A DNA stretch of 64,000 nucleotides from Diphasiastrum complanatum (taxonomy: Eukaryota > Streptophyta > Lycopodiopsida > Lycopodiales > Lycopodiaceae). A model generated the notes under the pieces. That model saw only the letters and a list, made by a program, of their open reading frames with translations. It was not told the DNA's origin and made no database searches. Position numbers and translations under genes: made by a program. Of this stretch, positions 24,441 through 39,400 are shown piece by piece. The first letter of the stretch is position 1, and each line of letters begins with the position of its first letter. The stretch lies in contig CM055107.1 in NCBI GenBank assembly GCA_029204225.1, positions 22,758,178-22,822,177 of the forward strand, given 5' to 3'.

Positions 24441-24444
24441 TTAG

Positions 24445-24670
24445 TCAAGTCCTACAGTGACCCCAGCTGGGCATCATTGAAGGATGATTGTGGTGTTTCA
24501 GAGGATGCACCACAGCAGCGAATGTCGTTGTTCTATGGGTAAGCAAGAAGCAAACGATCACAGCACAATCATCCTGTGCAGCTGAATATGTCGTTGTCGT
24601 GAAGATGGTCAATGAATTGACATGGCTCAAGTAATTCCTTGATGGACTAGGAGAGTGGCACCAATGAGCC
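24445..24670 (+). pseudogene. Copia RNase H fragment
   Basis: In one frame it reads YSDPSWASLKDD and in the next VLWVSKKQTITAQSSCAAEY and NELTWLK. This matches the RNase H of the nested copia at 35-41 kb (ILWISKKQTMVAQSSCEAKY). A frameshift and stops are visible. Confidence 0.7.
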
Positions 24671-25262
24671 TTTACTAGATAGGCAATGTTTATCTAGGGC
24701 TTGGAAGAGGATAGATCTCAGTTAGCAATAGTAGCCTACGGCGGAGAGTTTGACTCTATTTAGCTTAATCTTAGAAATTTGATTAGAGAGCACATTATCA
24801 GACCTAGCAAGTATCAAAGTGCCTCAATCATCCCTCATCTCTCATGTCTCCAACAATGATGATAGAGTGTGAGGTTGAAAAGCATCTTAGATCTTGTTCA
24901 GATTCCAACAATTTATAGTTCAATTCTAATATGCAATGACCATTTTATCACAAAATCACATATATAATATTTGGCCTCAAATGGGATCTATATAATTTAA
25001 ATTGTGTAGTCTTAAGAATTGAGTTTTAAGCAATTTTTCTATGGATATGATAGTTGAAATGGAAAGGTAAGATGCAATGGCATCTAAACTTGTTGCCACA
25101 TGGATTATTAAGGAAGATAAGCCAGTGGTGGAGGAGCTAAGGCATGAATAGTATCCTTATTGAGTCTAGATTATATGGATATGCATGTAGGCTAGAGTTC
25201 AGTCAACAATAGTTTCCCTCCTTTTTTCTAGATTATATGTAGAAAAAAAAAGGTTGTTGTTG

Positions 25263-25293
<31 letters not shown>

Positions 25294-26959
25294 ATGGACA
25301 TGGCACAAGGAGGTAGAGGAACATGTAAGAATATGATACTGGGAAGATATGGTTAGGGTAAGAAGGGTTGTGAAAAAGCACAAGAAAGGAGGGTAGGGTC
25401 TTAGGATGCAAGGGCTTGGGTACATATACACACAACAGAAGTGAACAACCCAAGGTGAGGGGAAAGGAGTTCATCATGATTGAGGGAATTTTTTCCAAAC
25501 CTTGAGATTTGGTGACATTGAGTTTGAGGGTTGCTTGGTGAATACTAGGGAGGTGATATTGGTAGAGTGGTCCAATTAGTCGTGGTATCAACTTGAAGTA
25601 TGTTCAATCTTTTTAATTTTTACCTTGTGTTTTCAACCCCCACAAAGGAATATAGAATATGCCAAAAAAATTCTATGAAAACTACTAAAGGCATGACCAA
25701 TTTTTCTAGAGTTTTTGAAGTGAAATTTTACAATATTGCCAATTTGACCACTTTAAACTGATTGTTCAAACTTCAAATAATTAAAAAGAGATGATTAAAA
25801 AAACCAGACTGGTAGGTTTGGAAGTTTTTCTTTTGTGAGTTTCTCATCCGAACAAGATACTGAGGCGATTGTACATGGAATGCATGTCCATGATCTTTCT
25901 AGATGCACACTTCTTATCAATCATGAAAGTGACAAGGCCCTAGGTGTTGCCAGATGCTAGGTGGTCGAGTCAGTTCTTGCTAGCTTCAACGTTGGAAGGA
26001 TTCAATCTTGTCTTGCATCTACCTCTGCAACAAAAATCTACGCTTGATTGGAAGCCTCTACACTTCAATGTATATCTCTTTTGATACTGAAATTTCAGTT
26101 GTTATGGTGAAATGCGGCATGATAGCCGCAACTTTAGAATGTGTATTAAGTACTGTCCACAGACTGTGTGCTCTTAAGTTCTAGGTACTAAGGAGTCTAC
26201 GACGGTATATGACACATGCATTTAGACACAATTGTGTGTGTGTGTGTGTGTGTGAAGATTTGTCATCGTTATGTATTTGTGCCTGCTATTGTGGAGATAT
26301 GACATCTCTCTCTATGTATTTGCACTTGTTATCTATGGCTCAAACAAATATTGTTTGTGAAGATTTGCATCAAAAGTTGCATCAAAAGCTAATCAAATGC
26401 TCCTCTTGAAAGCCCTTGACATTTTCTTTAACATGGTGGAGGTATTTTCATAATTCTATTCATGTGTTCTCAATATGTTTCAGTGCGATCAACCTACTCT
26501 TCAATGATCAATGTTGCTTTTTGATTATTCAGATTTTTGGTATGAGCATACTAGAATGTAATCATCAGTTGAATGTTGGCATTTTTCTGAATTAGCCATT
26601 TATTGATATACCTTTTTTTAAAGAGCAAAGGGAAGGAGGACAAAAGGGACAACCACGTGTGAAAATAGTTATAAAAAGACCATCATGGAGAGGAGTGAGT
26701 GGTGTGAAAGTACAAGACCATAAGGGAAAAAAGAAGGGAGGGGGGCATGGCGAGGAGGGATTTAGGTGAAAATGAAAAAAATCTGAGGCTTAAAAAAAAA
26801 GAAAAAAAAGGGGATGAGAGTAAAATTAGGGGGTATAACATTGTTTTAGTGATATTGGGAGAATTTTTTGATAAATAACACTATATCACACAATTGAACC
26901 ATTATTATAAGCAAATTCAAACATACAATTACCATCAAACACTATCTAGTAATCTACTA

Positions 26960-26960
<1 letters not shown>
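24671..26960. other. Non-coding, two TG microsatellites
   Basis: (TG)n at about 25266-25292 and at 26232-26254. The minus-strand frame 25199-25591 is open but low-complexity, and I do not support it as a gene. Confidence 0.5.
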
Positions 26961-27930
<970 letters not shown>

Positions 27931-27949
27931 CTTCATTATCACAGATGAC

Positions 27950-30057
27950 TCAAAATGGAAATCAAAGGATGGTAAAGTTTTTGCGCTTATTATCCTCAAT
28001 ATATCAGATACTCATATTGGCCATGTAGCTAGAGCTAAACTTCGAAAGAAATTTGGGACATCCTGAGCTCACTATATGATGTGAGAGACGTAACTACCAA
28101 GTTACATCTTCGAAGAAAATTCTTCACACTCAAGATGTCGAATAATGATTCTCTTCAGAATTATATTAACCAGTTTAAAAATATCTTGCAATAGATGGTC
28201 ACTGTCGGATTAGTTATAGATGATCAAGATGCAATTATGACATTGCATTCAAGCCTGTCCTCTACATATGAGAACTGGGTGATGATCATCATGACACACT
28301 CAGATTTAACTCTTACCAGAGTTATCACTATGTTGCTGCAAGAAGATAGTCAAGACACTTCATCTACCTCTTCATGTCATGTTCTATATTTCAACAAGGG
28401 CTCGAAACAGCAGAAGTAGAAAAGCTCCAAGCAGTCTGCATCGAATAGAAAACAAACTCAAAGTCAAGAACAATCATCAAATCCACATTCGTCGAAGAAG
28501 AAGATGTTTTGTAGCTATTGCAAGCGCAATAACCATGAGATCCCTGAATTCTCAAAGTGAAGAATGCAGCCAACCAACCTGATCAACAAGAAAATATAGT
28601 TACAGCATCTCCTGAAGTCCAAAATGGACGAAGGCATCTTTATGGTCAAAGACAAACACGCGAATTCGGATGATTCGTGGTTTCTGGATTCCGGAGCTAC
28701 TCAACATATGACCAATCATCATGAGATTTTCCATTCCTATATGCCTTACAACAAAAAGAAGTATGTTCATCTTGGTGACGATAGCAGTCACACTATTGAA
28801 GGTGAAGGTATTGTAAGATTAAGATTCCAACATGATTAATTTAAACTCTTGTCAAAAGTCTTGTATATCTCTAAACTCTCTACAAATTTATTATCAGTAA
28901 GTAGAATTATAGATTTAGGTCATAAGGTGGAGTTTGAGTATGATCAATGTAGAATTATCGATAGGAGTACTAAGATCCTTGCACTCGGCAAGAGACATGG
29001 ATACTTATATAGATTGACACATTGTTATTCTGATTCTAGTCAAGCCCTCAAAATCTTTGTTCTTGTCAATAAAGCATTACTATGGCATCATCACTTAAAA
29101 CACTTGAATTTTGCATCTATTTCGAATATGTCCAAACAATCTCTAGCACTTGAACCTCACTATCCTTCTGGTAAAGTCGATCTCCCTGTCTGCCATAGCT
29201 AGATCCTTGGAAAATAGACTAGGATTTCTTTTAGATCGAGTCATAGGCATGCAGCAAAAAATCTGTTAGATGTTGTTCATTCATATATATGTGGACCTAT
29301 GTAAACTCCATCATTGCTAGATGCAAAGTATTTTATTACCTTTATTGACAAATTCTCCAGAAGAACAATTGTTTACTTCATTAAGCAGAAATCGGAGGCT
29401 TTCATCAAGTTCAGACAATCCAAAGAGCATGCAGAAAATCAAATTGGTATACAAATCAAAGCACTGAGGTCTGACAACGGGGGAGAATACATCTCCACTG
29501 AATTTGAGGAGTACTGTCTTAACAATGACATTGAACAACAATACATTACCTCCTAATTGCCTCAGTCAGATGGTCTTGCTAAAAGAATAAAACCTTAGTC
29601 AAATCACGTGTGACAGTTTCAAAGACCTTCTAAAAGTCTCTCAAACAAAACACCATTCGAAGTTTGGATAGATACCAAACCTTCTTTATCAAACTTACGA
29701 GTTTTTGGATGTATTGCCTATGCGTAGATTCCTCATGATCTCAGAAAGAAGCTCGACTTAAAAGTATCAAATGTATTTCCATTAACTACACTACTTCAGA
29801 TCAAGCCTACAAGTTGTTCGATCCCATCGAGTCCAAGATATTCACTAGCCGGGATGTCATCTTCATCGAAGATCAGTTTATCGACCTCAAGGGAAAAGGC
29901 AAAGCCCATGTAGCCAACTCTTCGGTTTCATCCGACACATTAAACTTCGACGTTCCTCAGTTGACTATTCCCATTGAAGGTCTAAGCTCATCTACTTTTG
30001 ACGAACAATAGATCAATGACGAATCCAAAGATGATGATGTTGCAGTTCACCAACTAT
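27950..30057 (+). pseudogene. Outer copia element, part 1: gag, protease, integrase
   Basis: 5'-truncated at the microsatellite island. Gag (UBN2) is spread over frames: KDGKVFALIILNISDT, LHLRRKFFTLKM, YINQFKNIL and LHSSLSSTYENWV. The zinc knuckle is CSYCKRNNHEIPEF, with its last Cys lost. The protease is intact at DSGATQHMT (28690). Pre-integrase: LLWHHHLKHLN. Integrase: first Asp replaced by Tyr (VHSYICGPM), second present (LRSDNGGEY), Glu position changed to Lys (DGLAKRI). After a deletion, RVFGCIAY and SRDVIFIED follow. Coding stops at 30057, where a foreign LTR element begins. Confidence 0.85.
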
Positions 30058-30415
30058 AGCCTCAAAAATCTAGCTTGGTAGATTTAGCTTGATGGAAAAC
30101 ATGATGATCTTGAACTTGACTCCATGGGCTGAATTGGTCTTTGTTGGTTCAAAAGGTGTGAATATCAGCCAATGAGCTTGATGTTGATCTGAAATCACCA
30201 TATCCATGATAGTGCTTGTTTGATGTTGACATCTTTGATGAACTTGAGAGCTTTGCACCATCCTAGCATCTTCGAAATTGATTCCTTCCAAATTTTATGT
30301 AGATGCTTGACTTTGAGGCTTGATCCTTCTTCATGTGCATGCTCCTCCATGAGAAAATAAAGATTTCTTCTTGACTTATTAGGATCACAAAGATCTAACA
30401 TCATGTTACCATGAT

Positions 30416-32140
30416 CTAGAGATTAGACTTATCCAAATTGGTAAGACTATGCATCCTATAATAACAAAGTGTTTGCATCATATCTTCATGCTTTTTTACC
30501 ATGCTAATCTCAGATCCAATGAGGCTAAATAATTCATTATGGAGATAAGTGTCTTTAGAAGATGATTCACTTACTCTCATGAAGATTTTACAATTCGTCT
30601 CAATACAAATTTTCAAACTATGAGTGAACAAATCACTTTTTCTCTTACATGACTTAAGAGCATACATTTGATGAAATAACCATTTGCTTTCTAATTGATT
30701 TAAAATCAATTTCAACCTTTTAAGAACATCATCTATGTTCTCAAGAGAGATTTCATACTCAACTAGTATGGCTTTACTCCAATTTTGAGATGCAATGATC
30801 TCACTAAAGCGAATAGATTTATCAAATGACATAAGAGAAATAAGTATGTGATGTATACCACATGAGATATGCTCCTCTTTCCCTTGAAATGTGAGCCACA
30901 TGGAATCAACCATATTTCTTGATTTTCTTTTTGGAATCACAACTTGAGAAGGTCTTTCCTCCTCAATCCTTGGCACACTTGAACCTTGAGATGATTCTTT
31001 AAGATCCTCTTCATGGTGCTCCTTCTTGATGGAAATCCGAGACCTCCATGTCTCATAATGATCACAACAACTATGACCACACAATATGCACTTCCTATGA
31101 TTATTAAAATTACTTATCCTAGAAACATAAGTCCAAAAATCACCACAACTTGGCATGATTTTTCCAATATTGAAATCACAAGGTATTTCCATCTCAATAA
31201 GGCTAACTATTTGCTTATGGATATAAGTGTCCACTTTGGATGCTTCACCTATTCTCATAAGAAGTTTACAACTTGCCTTTAAGATTGAAAACTTACAATT
31301 TTCATCTTTATGAATGAACACATCATTCATGATCTTATTAAAACCAAAAGATCCTACATTATGAAGATATTTCCACTTCCTTGACTTCATAACTAATGTA
31401 ACCTTACAAGGAAAACATATTTTGCTATCTTTTAAGGCATCACACTCAGCTAGTATTGCCTTAATCCACCTTTGAGATACAAAAATCTCTTCATAGCAAA
31501 ATGGTTCTTCATAAGTTGACATGATAGCATAAATGAAACTATTTTCATTGTGTGATTGCTACTCCTTATTCTTGATTGATTTCTCTTGGATCATAACAAT
31601 AAGTTTGAACTTATCTAAAGTTCCAAGCTAAATAATTTTCAAGGACATAAAATAAATCCAAGTTACTTTCATGAAAGTGACATCTATCTTTGCATCTTGA
31701 ACCAAACAATGCACTTCCAAATGAAAAATTTCAAAAGATTTGACATGTGTTGTGATGGACTCTTGAAGACAAATCTTGCAAGTCCTTGTGAGACTCCAAG
31801 CCTAATTCACCTTTCCACAAAGGAAATACCTTTCCTTGGACTTGTCCTTCTTGTATTTGCATTTTGAACTTGAAGCTCCATCCTTCACCTCAGCCCCCTT
31901 GCTTTAGTTCTCCTTGGATGGACTGGTCTTCTTTTTGTAGAATCTTGAGAGAAACTATCCTCCCTTGCCACATAGGTTGCACTCAGGATCCTTTCTTTCC
32001 TTCAATAGGCTGCCACCTATTGATGCCTTGTGAATAAAAACCTGTGATATGATTCTACAAAAGTAATTTGTGACTTTCAAGAGACTAGATTTGAACATCT
32101 TCAACAATCTAGAAGGATCTACACAAGATCTAGCTCTCAA
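30416..32140 (-). pseudogene. ORF of pol-less element, copy A (broken)
   Basis: Homologue of the 546-residue ORF in copy B. The N-terminal part (32140-31955) reads LLKMFKSSLLKVTNY and ECNLCGKGG and then stops. The main open part (31522-30416, 368 codons) covers the two repeated modules. Copy A keeps CILCGHSCCDHYETW, where copy B has CILYG, so the Cys is probably ancestral. Function unknown. Confidence 0.7.
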
Positions 32141-33700
32141 ATCTAAGAATCAATCTTCACAGTAATGACTAGTCACTTGGAAACTTTGCTTTGATCACTA
32201 CGACAAAAGCACACAATCTTTGAATCAAATCACTAAAGAAATCAGATCCAATCTCCTATTGGACTCATCAAATACCGATGACTCTTTCTTTTGAAAGTTG
32301 AAATGGATATGAAAAAGATTTGACACCTAGATTTTCCTTTTCACTTGACTAGTTCTCTCAACACTTGAGATTCTTGAACAAAAGATGGGTTTTGTTTCAA
32401 ACACCTAAAAATCAAATTTAATCACTTCTTTTGGACTCACTCTTGACCCAAATAATCTCACTCTTGAGATTTAGAATGAATTTGATTAGATTTGAAAACA
32501 AACTATAGCACCAATTTTTCACAAAGCTTTAAAATTAGACAAGTAGAGATTCACAAAGATCTCAAACATGCATGAATACTCAAATATGGACTCCTCCTCA
32601 TTCTAGACATTAAATGGGATCACAAATCGACCCTCACACTCTCACAAAGAAAGTTGAATAGAACTAATTTGAGTTTCATACATACTATGCCAATTTTTGC
32701 TCAACAAATTGAATTCATTCACTCCTGTTGGATTCCACCAATTACTCTACTTTTTAAGACTTGGAATGAAATTCAAAATCAAAAGCTGTGATTTTTCTCA
32801 CTAAGATATTGTGCTTCAAAAAGCTAATGCCACTTAGAAAGATTTGATCACATAGGAAGAGACAAACTCTCCACCAATAACAACACAAAATGAGCTTCTA
32901 GATCTTGCCCTCTACAAAGGAATGAACTCTTATAAAAATTGGATCTCTCTCTACACATTTGCCACAGACACCTTAATGACTCTTTTCAAATCTTACAATC
33001 ACTCAAACATATTGAGTAGGGTTGAACAATGTGACTTGGATCTCAATCTCTTTTCTAGAACTCTCAATTTAAGCCAATCTATGTCAAATTGTACAAAAGA
33101 TTTGCATAGATGCTCTATATGCACTAGAAACTCTAAAAGGTTTCACTTGGAGGACAGATCCAAGGATGTTTTCTAGCAAATTGATGCTTCTAAACTTGAC
33201 CCTATCACTCTTGAACAAATCTAGAGTGATGGTACAATGGATTTCAACCTCTCACCTAGCATATCACACCTTGATCTATGTTTTTTAGCAAAATCTCTCT
33301 TAACTTCAACATACACTCAAAAAATAAGAGAAGATCAATTAATGCACCTATTTCAAGCTTCAATTTAAATTTTTTGGCTGATCTCATCCAAGAACTAATC
33401 AAGGGATTAGATTCACTATAGAAAATGCTTGATTTTGCACCAAAAATCACTCAAATTGGGTATGTGAGTCAAATGCTAAATTTTTTTGAAATTTCTCAGT
33501 CGAAACTGTACGGCCTCGCACGTGTGAAAAGGGTTCCTACAGCCCACAACAAGATCTGGACCAAAAATTTTGAGGATAGCTATCAAATCCAACTCGCTAC
33601 ACAAAATTTGACTAGTTTCCAAAAAAATGCTAATTTTGGCTTTGATTTGGATTAACCCTATCAATTTCAACAAAACCTCTTGTACTAGGCTCTGATACCA

Positions 33701-34517
33701 TGTGCAAAAAGTACAAGATCCTAACCTGATCCTCAAGAGGGATTGGTTGTCAGATTACTTGATCTATCAATCTACTTCAGATTAAGATCAATCTAGATCA
33801 ATTCTAGACACAAAATCCTAACAAGAACAATCATTAATTGAAGATAAGTTTACTTTTTGGTTTCACACTTGTGAAACATTGTTTGAGTACGGACTCCAAC
33901 CTGAAAATCAAGTACACATTGATAGAACCTCAAAACAATCTAAAGAAATGTAGACAAATGGAGAGAATCACTCAAAATTGCTTCCAAAACCAAGATTGGT
34001 GTCTCACAATGATTATGGCCAAATGTGGCTCTATATATACAATAAGTGGGAGCTCGTGGTACTGATCATCCCTCTGATCCCACGTGTGTGAAGGTGCTTT
34101 GTCATATGATGATTCATCATGCAAAACTAACACTTGGACAAAACCTTCTATTTTGGGCACTTTTGGTCTATTTTCCTTCTATATGGAGATCTACTTGGAA
34201 ATCTTCTAGAACTCCAAATTCGCCTACTTCAGCATATTTCACATGTGTGAGCTATCCTCTACACATGGGATATGACACCTAACCAAAGGATGTGGATCAT
34301 GCAATCAATAAATTGATGCCATGTGTCATATGTCTAGAAAACTAGTTTTTGGCCATTTTAGCCACTAGAACTTGAATTAAATCATATGTACAACATATAT
34401 GATTATGGTACATGACAAGTACACTAGTTTCACATGTGGGAATAGGCTCCACACATGTGTGTTTATCTATATACAAGATTTTTGGCCTCTACCAAGCTAA
34501 TTTTTGCATTTTTCACA
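33701..34517 (-). repeat. 5' LTR of pol-less element copy A
   Basis: 817 bp, homologous to copy B's LTRs. It lacks a stretch of about 20 bp near its left end. It shares the same palindrome positions. Confidence 0.9.
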
Positions 34518-35219
34518 AAATGGATGTACATACAACATATCTCAATGGAGTTATTGACGAAGACATTTACATGATGCAACCCTAAAACCGTGAGGGTAAG
34601 CACAATCATGTGTGTAAACTCCATAAGGCACTCTATGGCTTGAAGCAATCTGCTCGAGCATGGTTTCAAAGGATCAATACTTTTCTTATTGATTACGGCT
34701 ACACACCAAGCTCTTTAGATTCAAACGTTTACTTCAAGAGAGTGAAATAGTCTTTTATCATTATCACTCTATACGTGGACGACACATTGTTCTTCGGCAA
34801 CAGTATTGACCTAATAAAGGAAGACAAGACAATGTTATCTTCTGAATTCGACATGATCGATTTGGGCGAAGCTCATTTCTGCCTTGGTATTCAAATTCAC
34901 AGAGACAGAAATCAAAAGTTGATTTACATTACTCAATAGAGGTACATCTATAATATGTTAGTCAGATATAATCTGGTTAATTGCAAGTTAGCTCTCTCAC
35001 CAATGGAACCAGGTCTCAAATTGTCAAAGGACCAGTGTTCCCAAACAATCGAAGAGAAGGAGCAGATGCGTGAGTATTCTTATCATTCGACAATAGGATC
35101 TCTTATGTACGCAATGATTTGTACTAGGCCAGACATAGCTTTTACAGTCAGCTCCTTGAGTCAGTTTATGACTAACCCTGGTATGACACATTGGAAGGCT
35201 CTTATCAGAGTTATGATAT
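34518..35219 (+). pseudogene. Outer copia element, part 2: reverse transcriptase
   Basis: RT resumes at KMDVHTTYLNGVIDEDIYMM and continues [26 protein letters not shown] (active site), FDMIDLGEAHFCLGIQIHRD and GSLMYAMICTRPDIAFTVSS, then breaks at 35219 where the next element is inserted. A few stops. Same lineage as the remnant at 3690-5315. Confidence 0.85.
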
Positions 35220-36192
35220 TGTAGAAATAATAATTATTATTTTTTCACAGAGAATGTGATGCAAGTTTGAATAAATCAAACTAATATTAGTATCTCCAGT
35301 CTCCAATAACGATTTTATCTGATCTATGTACTAATAGAACAATATTAGTTCCGATTAAATATGCGTGCAAAAATTATATGCGGAAGTAAGAGACAACTTA
35401 AGACAATTTAGACAATAAGAAACTATTGATCAAAAACGAATTTTTATAATTCTGAATCTGATTTATCAATATACATCTCTTGCTGTCTTATCTCGTTGTT
35501 GTGTCTCTGATTGAGTGAGTGAGTTACAACGAGTAGTGCACATGTATTTATATTGCTATAGGACATAATTTTTGGCCTTTTATTTATAGGTCTTCTGGCC
35601 TTTTAATGTTGTAATAGTAGATATCCAACCATTTATGACGGTTGATATTCAAATAGATGCTTGAATAAAATCTGTTCACGAATAATTCACACCAGTTCAT
35701 CTCTTCATCTAAGCTTCATGTTTCATGAATTGTTCGCGACACTTCTCTCTTCGTGACATTTTCATCTTTCACGAATTGTTCGTGACAGATGACAATTCTT
35801 AAACTTGAAGAAGAAATCTAGAATATTTCGCGAACTATTCGAGATAGTTTCATGACAGGTGAGCTTGAAGAACAGTCTAGAAGATTTCACGAATTGTTCG
35901 TGACAATTTTGCAACATCTGAGGCTTGAACAAAAAACAGAATATTTTGTGACAAGATTCTATTCACGAATCTTTTGAGCTTCAACAAAAAAGTCACGAGC
36001 TTCTACAAGAAACTGTTTTGTGAATCTTTCGAGTTGACTGTAAGACAAATTTCGTGAATCCTTGGAGAATCTTTTCGAGTTGGTCACAAATAGAAATGTT
36101 TCGAGTTCGCGTTCGTTTCTATCTCATCCTTTTTCATGTAAACTGTGTGCTTTGCTAGTAGAATCAAGATCTGTCTGATCAGTTGTTCTACA
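35220..36192 (-). repeat. 3' LTR of nested copia
   Basis: 973 bp, plus-strand ends TGTAG and CTACA. Contains a cluster of TTC-NN-GAA palindromes (about 35690-36100). Confidence 0.85.
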
Positions 36193-36419
36193 GCTCCCTC
36201 TCAAAGTGGTAGTTGGACTAACCCCAATCTTCTTTGCTGCTTCTCAAACAAAGCTTTACTTAGTGGTTTTATAAAGATATCAGTTGTCATTTCCTCTATG
36301 GGTATGAAGACTATCTTCAGTATCTTCTTCTTGACTAAGCCTCCGAATCACATGATACTTGAGAGCTATGTGCTTCGCTTTCGAGTGAAATACAGGATCT
36401 TTTGTAAGAAAGATTGTTG

Positions 36420-39400
36420 AAGTGTTATGCATTAACAAGACATAAGGTTAGAACTAGATTCATCAAATCCTTCCAATATTTGTTTAATCCAAATCAGCTT
36501 GTTTGCCATCTTGGCTACTGCTCTATATTTTGCTTCACAAGAAGATTGAGCTACCATTGTTTGCTTCTTGCTAATCCATAGTATGATTGTGCCAGAAGCT
36601 AGAGTACAACCTCTTGAAATACTTTTGCTATCATCCTTCATGGATGCCCAGCTTGCGTCACTGTAAAATTCGATGTGAAATCCAGCTTCTTTTGAATAAC
36701 ACAGTCCATAGTCTTTTGTTTTCTAGAGATATTGTAGTACTCTCTTTGCCATCTTCCAATGCAATGATTATGGGTTTTGATTATATTGGCTCAACCTGTA
36801 TACTGCAAATGCTATATCAGGTCTGGGGTTGTCTGCTAGATATAACAATGATCGAATCAGCCTACGATAGGGTGTTTTGGCCATTCGTTCCTCTTCCTCG
36901 AGAGTCTGCGGACAATCTGCCTTGCTCAGTATTGTTCCAGGTATCATGGAAGTATGCATACCTTTGCATTCGAGCATGTTGAAGTCTTCAAATATCTTTT
37001 GAGTGTACTTTTGTTGGTGAAGATACAACTTACCACCTTCAAAGTCTCTCACGATCTGCAAGCCTAGATAGATTTTAGCTTCTCCTAGGTCATCGATCTC
37101 AAATATTTAAGAATTGTCTCTTTTGACATCTGAAATTAACTTATCTCTTTTTGAGAAGATAAATGTGTCATCAACATAAATAGTTAGGATGATTATTTCA
37201 TTTTGGACATGCTTGATATAGACATTTGATTCAGCAAATAAAGGTTTGAAGCCTATGGAACCTAGTGCTTCGTCCTTCTTTCTATACCATTGTCTCACTA
37301 CTTGTTTGAGACCATAAATGCTTTTATTCATGTGACATCCGTGTTCTGGATATTCTTGGCTTACAAAACCAAGTGGTTGGTCCATGAATAAGTCTTCTTA
37401 AAATTTTGCTTGCAGGAAAGCAGTTTTCTCATTCACATATGGATTTTTAGATCATGATCCATTGCATACGCGAATAAGAAGCGAATTGATGTATGTTTGA
37501 CTACCGGTGAGAAAGTATCAGTGTAGTCGATCCCATACTTCTGTGAAAATCCTTTAGCAACCAACCTTGTCTTGTATCTGATGTTTTCCATTAGGACCTG
37601 TTTTGATCTTCTAGATCCACTTGCACTTGATTGGTTTTCTACCATCAGGTATAGGTGCAAGTGTCCATACATTGTTCTTATACATGGATGACATTGCGTC
37701 CTCCATTGCCTGAATCCAGCGATCTTTATTTGGTCCATCTACAGCTTCCTCGAATGTTTGAGGTTCATCAGAGAATCCACAAAATTTGATGACTGTATTG
37801 AAAACATCCTGACCATACATTTCTGGTGGTTTTTGTTGTCTGTCTGATCTTCTCAAAGGTGGTTTTGAGTTTGATTCTGATTCAAACTTTTTTGCTGGAA
37901 TTCGAGTTGGCGATTCGAGTTTGTCAGGCACTCGATCTTGACCTCCCTCTGAATCTAGTAAATCTCTTTCATCTTCTACTTGTTTTTCTTTTGTTGTCAT
38001 TGGTAGCTCATAATAATTTTTGAGAATTTCATAGCCGACTAGATCACTGTCTGCTATGTATTTTGTCTCATCAAATTTAACATCTCAAACAACTTTTATC
38101 TTGTCAGTTTTGGGTACATAAACACAATAATATGACGAATGTAACTTGAATCCTACCAGAAAATCTTGTGTTGTCTTTTCATCGAGTTTCTTTCTCAGCT
38201 TATTTAGTATGTGCATATACACTACGCATCCAAATGTTTGAACATGTGCAAGATTTGGCTTCAACTTCCACCATATCTCATGAGGAGTTTTATCCGGTAT
38301 TCGAGATTTGTGAAGATAATTTAATGTAGCCACTACTTTTGCCCACAACTATTTTGGTGCTTTCACATGAGCCATCATACACCTTGTAGCTTCCATTAGT
38401 GTACGATTCCTTCTCAGCTATTCCATTGTGTTGAGGTGTGTAAGTTACAGTCTTCGTGTGCATAATACCTCAATTAGTATAGTAAGCTTTGAATTCATTG
38501 GAAATGTACTCACCTCCACAATCTGTGCGAATTTGCTTCAACTTATCGTCTATTTGCTTTTCAGGCCAATTCGTATACTCAATGAATTTTCTTGAAAGCT
38601 TCAAATTTGGTACGAATAAAATATACTACAACGAACTTGCTGAAGTCATCAATAAATGTTATGAAGTACTTTGCATCACCCAATGACAATACTCCGAATG
38701 ATCCACAAATATCTGAATGCACAATTTCCAGTACCTTAGTTGCTTTATAAACATCCTTACTAAATGGTGTTCTAGTCATCTTGCCTTTAAGACAAGACTC
38801 ATAGGTAGTTCGAATATCTCTACTTTTGATTTTGACTCCTTGAATTCTCTGACTTTTATTGGCTTGGTACAAGGCTTCCATGTTCATGTGACATAGCCAT
38901 TTGTGCCACAATACATATGTTGATTCCTGAGTTTGATTAACTTGTTCGATTCTTGTTCGAATGTTTAGATGATATAAATTTTCTTTTCTGTTGCCCCTTT
39001 AGCAACTAGTTTATCAAAATCTTCCTCGAACAGTTTACAAGAGTTCTTCGTGATGCCTGTATTGACTATCTTAGCAATGGATAGAAGATCTTTATCAAGA
39101 GTAGGGACATAGAGAACTTTTTCTAGTTTCCCTAATTCGTGTCTAGCCATAATACACCAGTTCCATCTACCACGTGTTTAAAACCGTCTCCAAGTATAAT
39201 GAATCTCAAATAGTTCATCTTCTTGTACTCAGACAAAATTTGTTTCAAGAAAACAAAATGTGAGGTGGCTCCCGAATCAAGTACTACTTCTCGAATTGAA
39301 TTATATGATCAACATAGATTAGTACTAGCATAAGTTGCTATATTCCTTGTTGTCCTGACTTCTACTGCTTTGGATCATTTTGCTTTGTCTTTGACATAGT

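Larger units (their letters stand above)
30058..34517 (-). mobile_element. Pol-less LTR retroelement, copy A (3' LTR lost)
   Basis: Minus-strand element nested in the outer copia. Its 5' LTR is 33701-34517 (starts TGTGCAAAAA, ends TTTTTCACA on the plus strand). The primer binding site abuts it: TGGTATCAGAGCC on the minus strand, complement of 33688-33700, a perfect match to the plant initiator-Met site. The internal region matches copy B at 49.1-52.7 kb almost base for base. The 3' LTR is absent and part of the host RT is missing at the 30057/30058 join, so a deletion removed both. No protease, RT or integrase anywhere inside. Confidence 0.85.

Noticed and set aside
25199-25591. 130-codon minus-strand frame
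   Set aside because: Includes a (CA)n tract and low-complexity residues, no domain, no upstream context. Likely chance.
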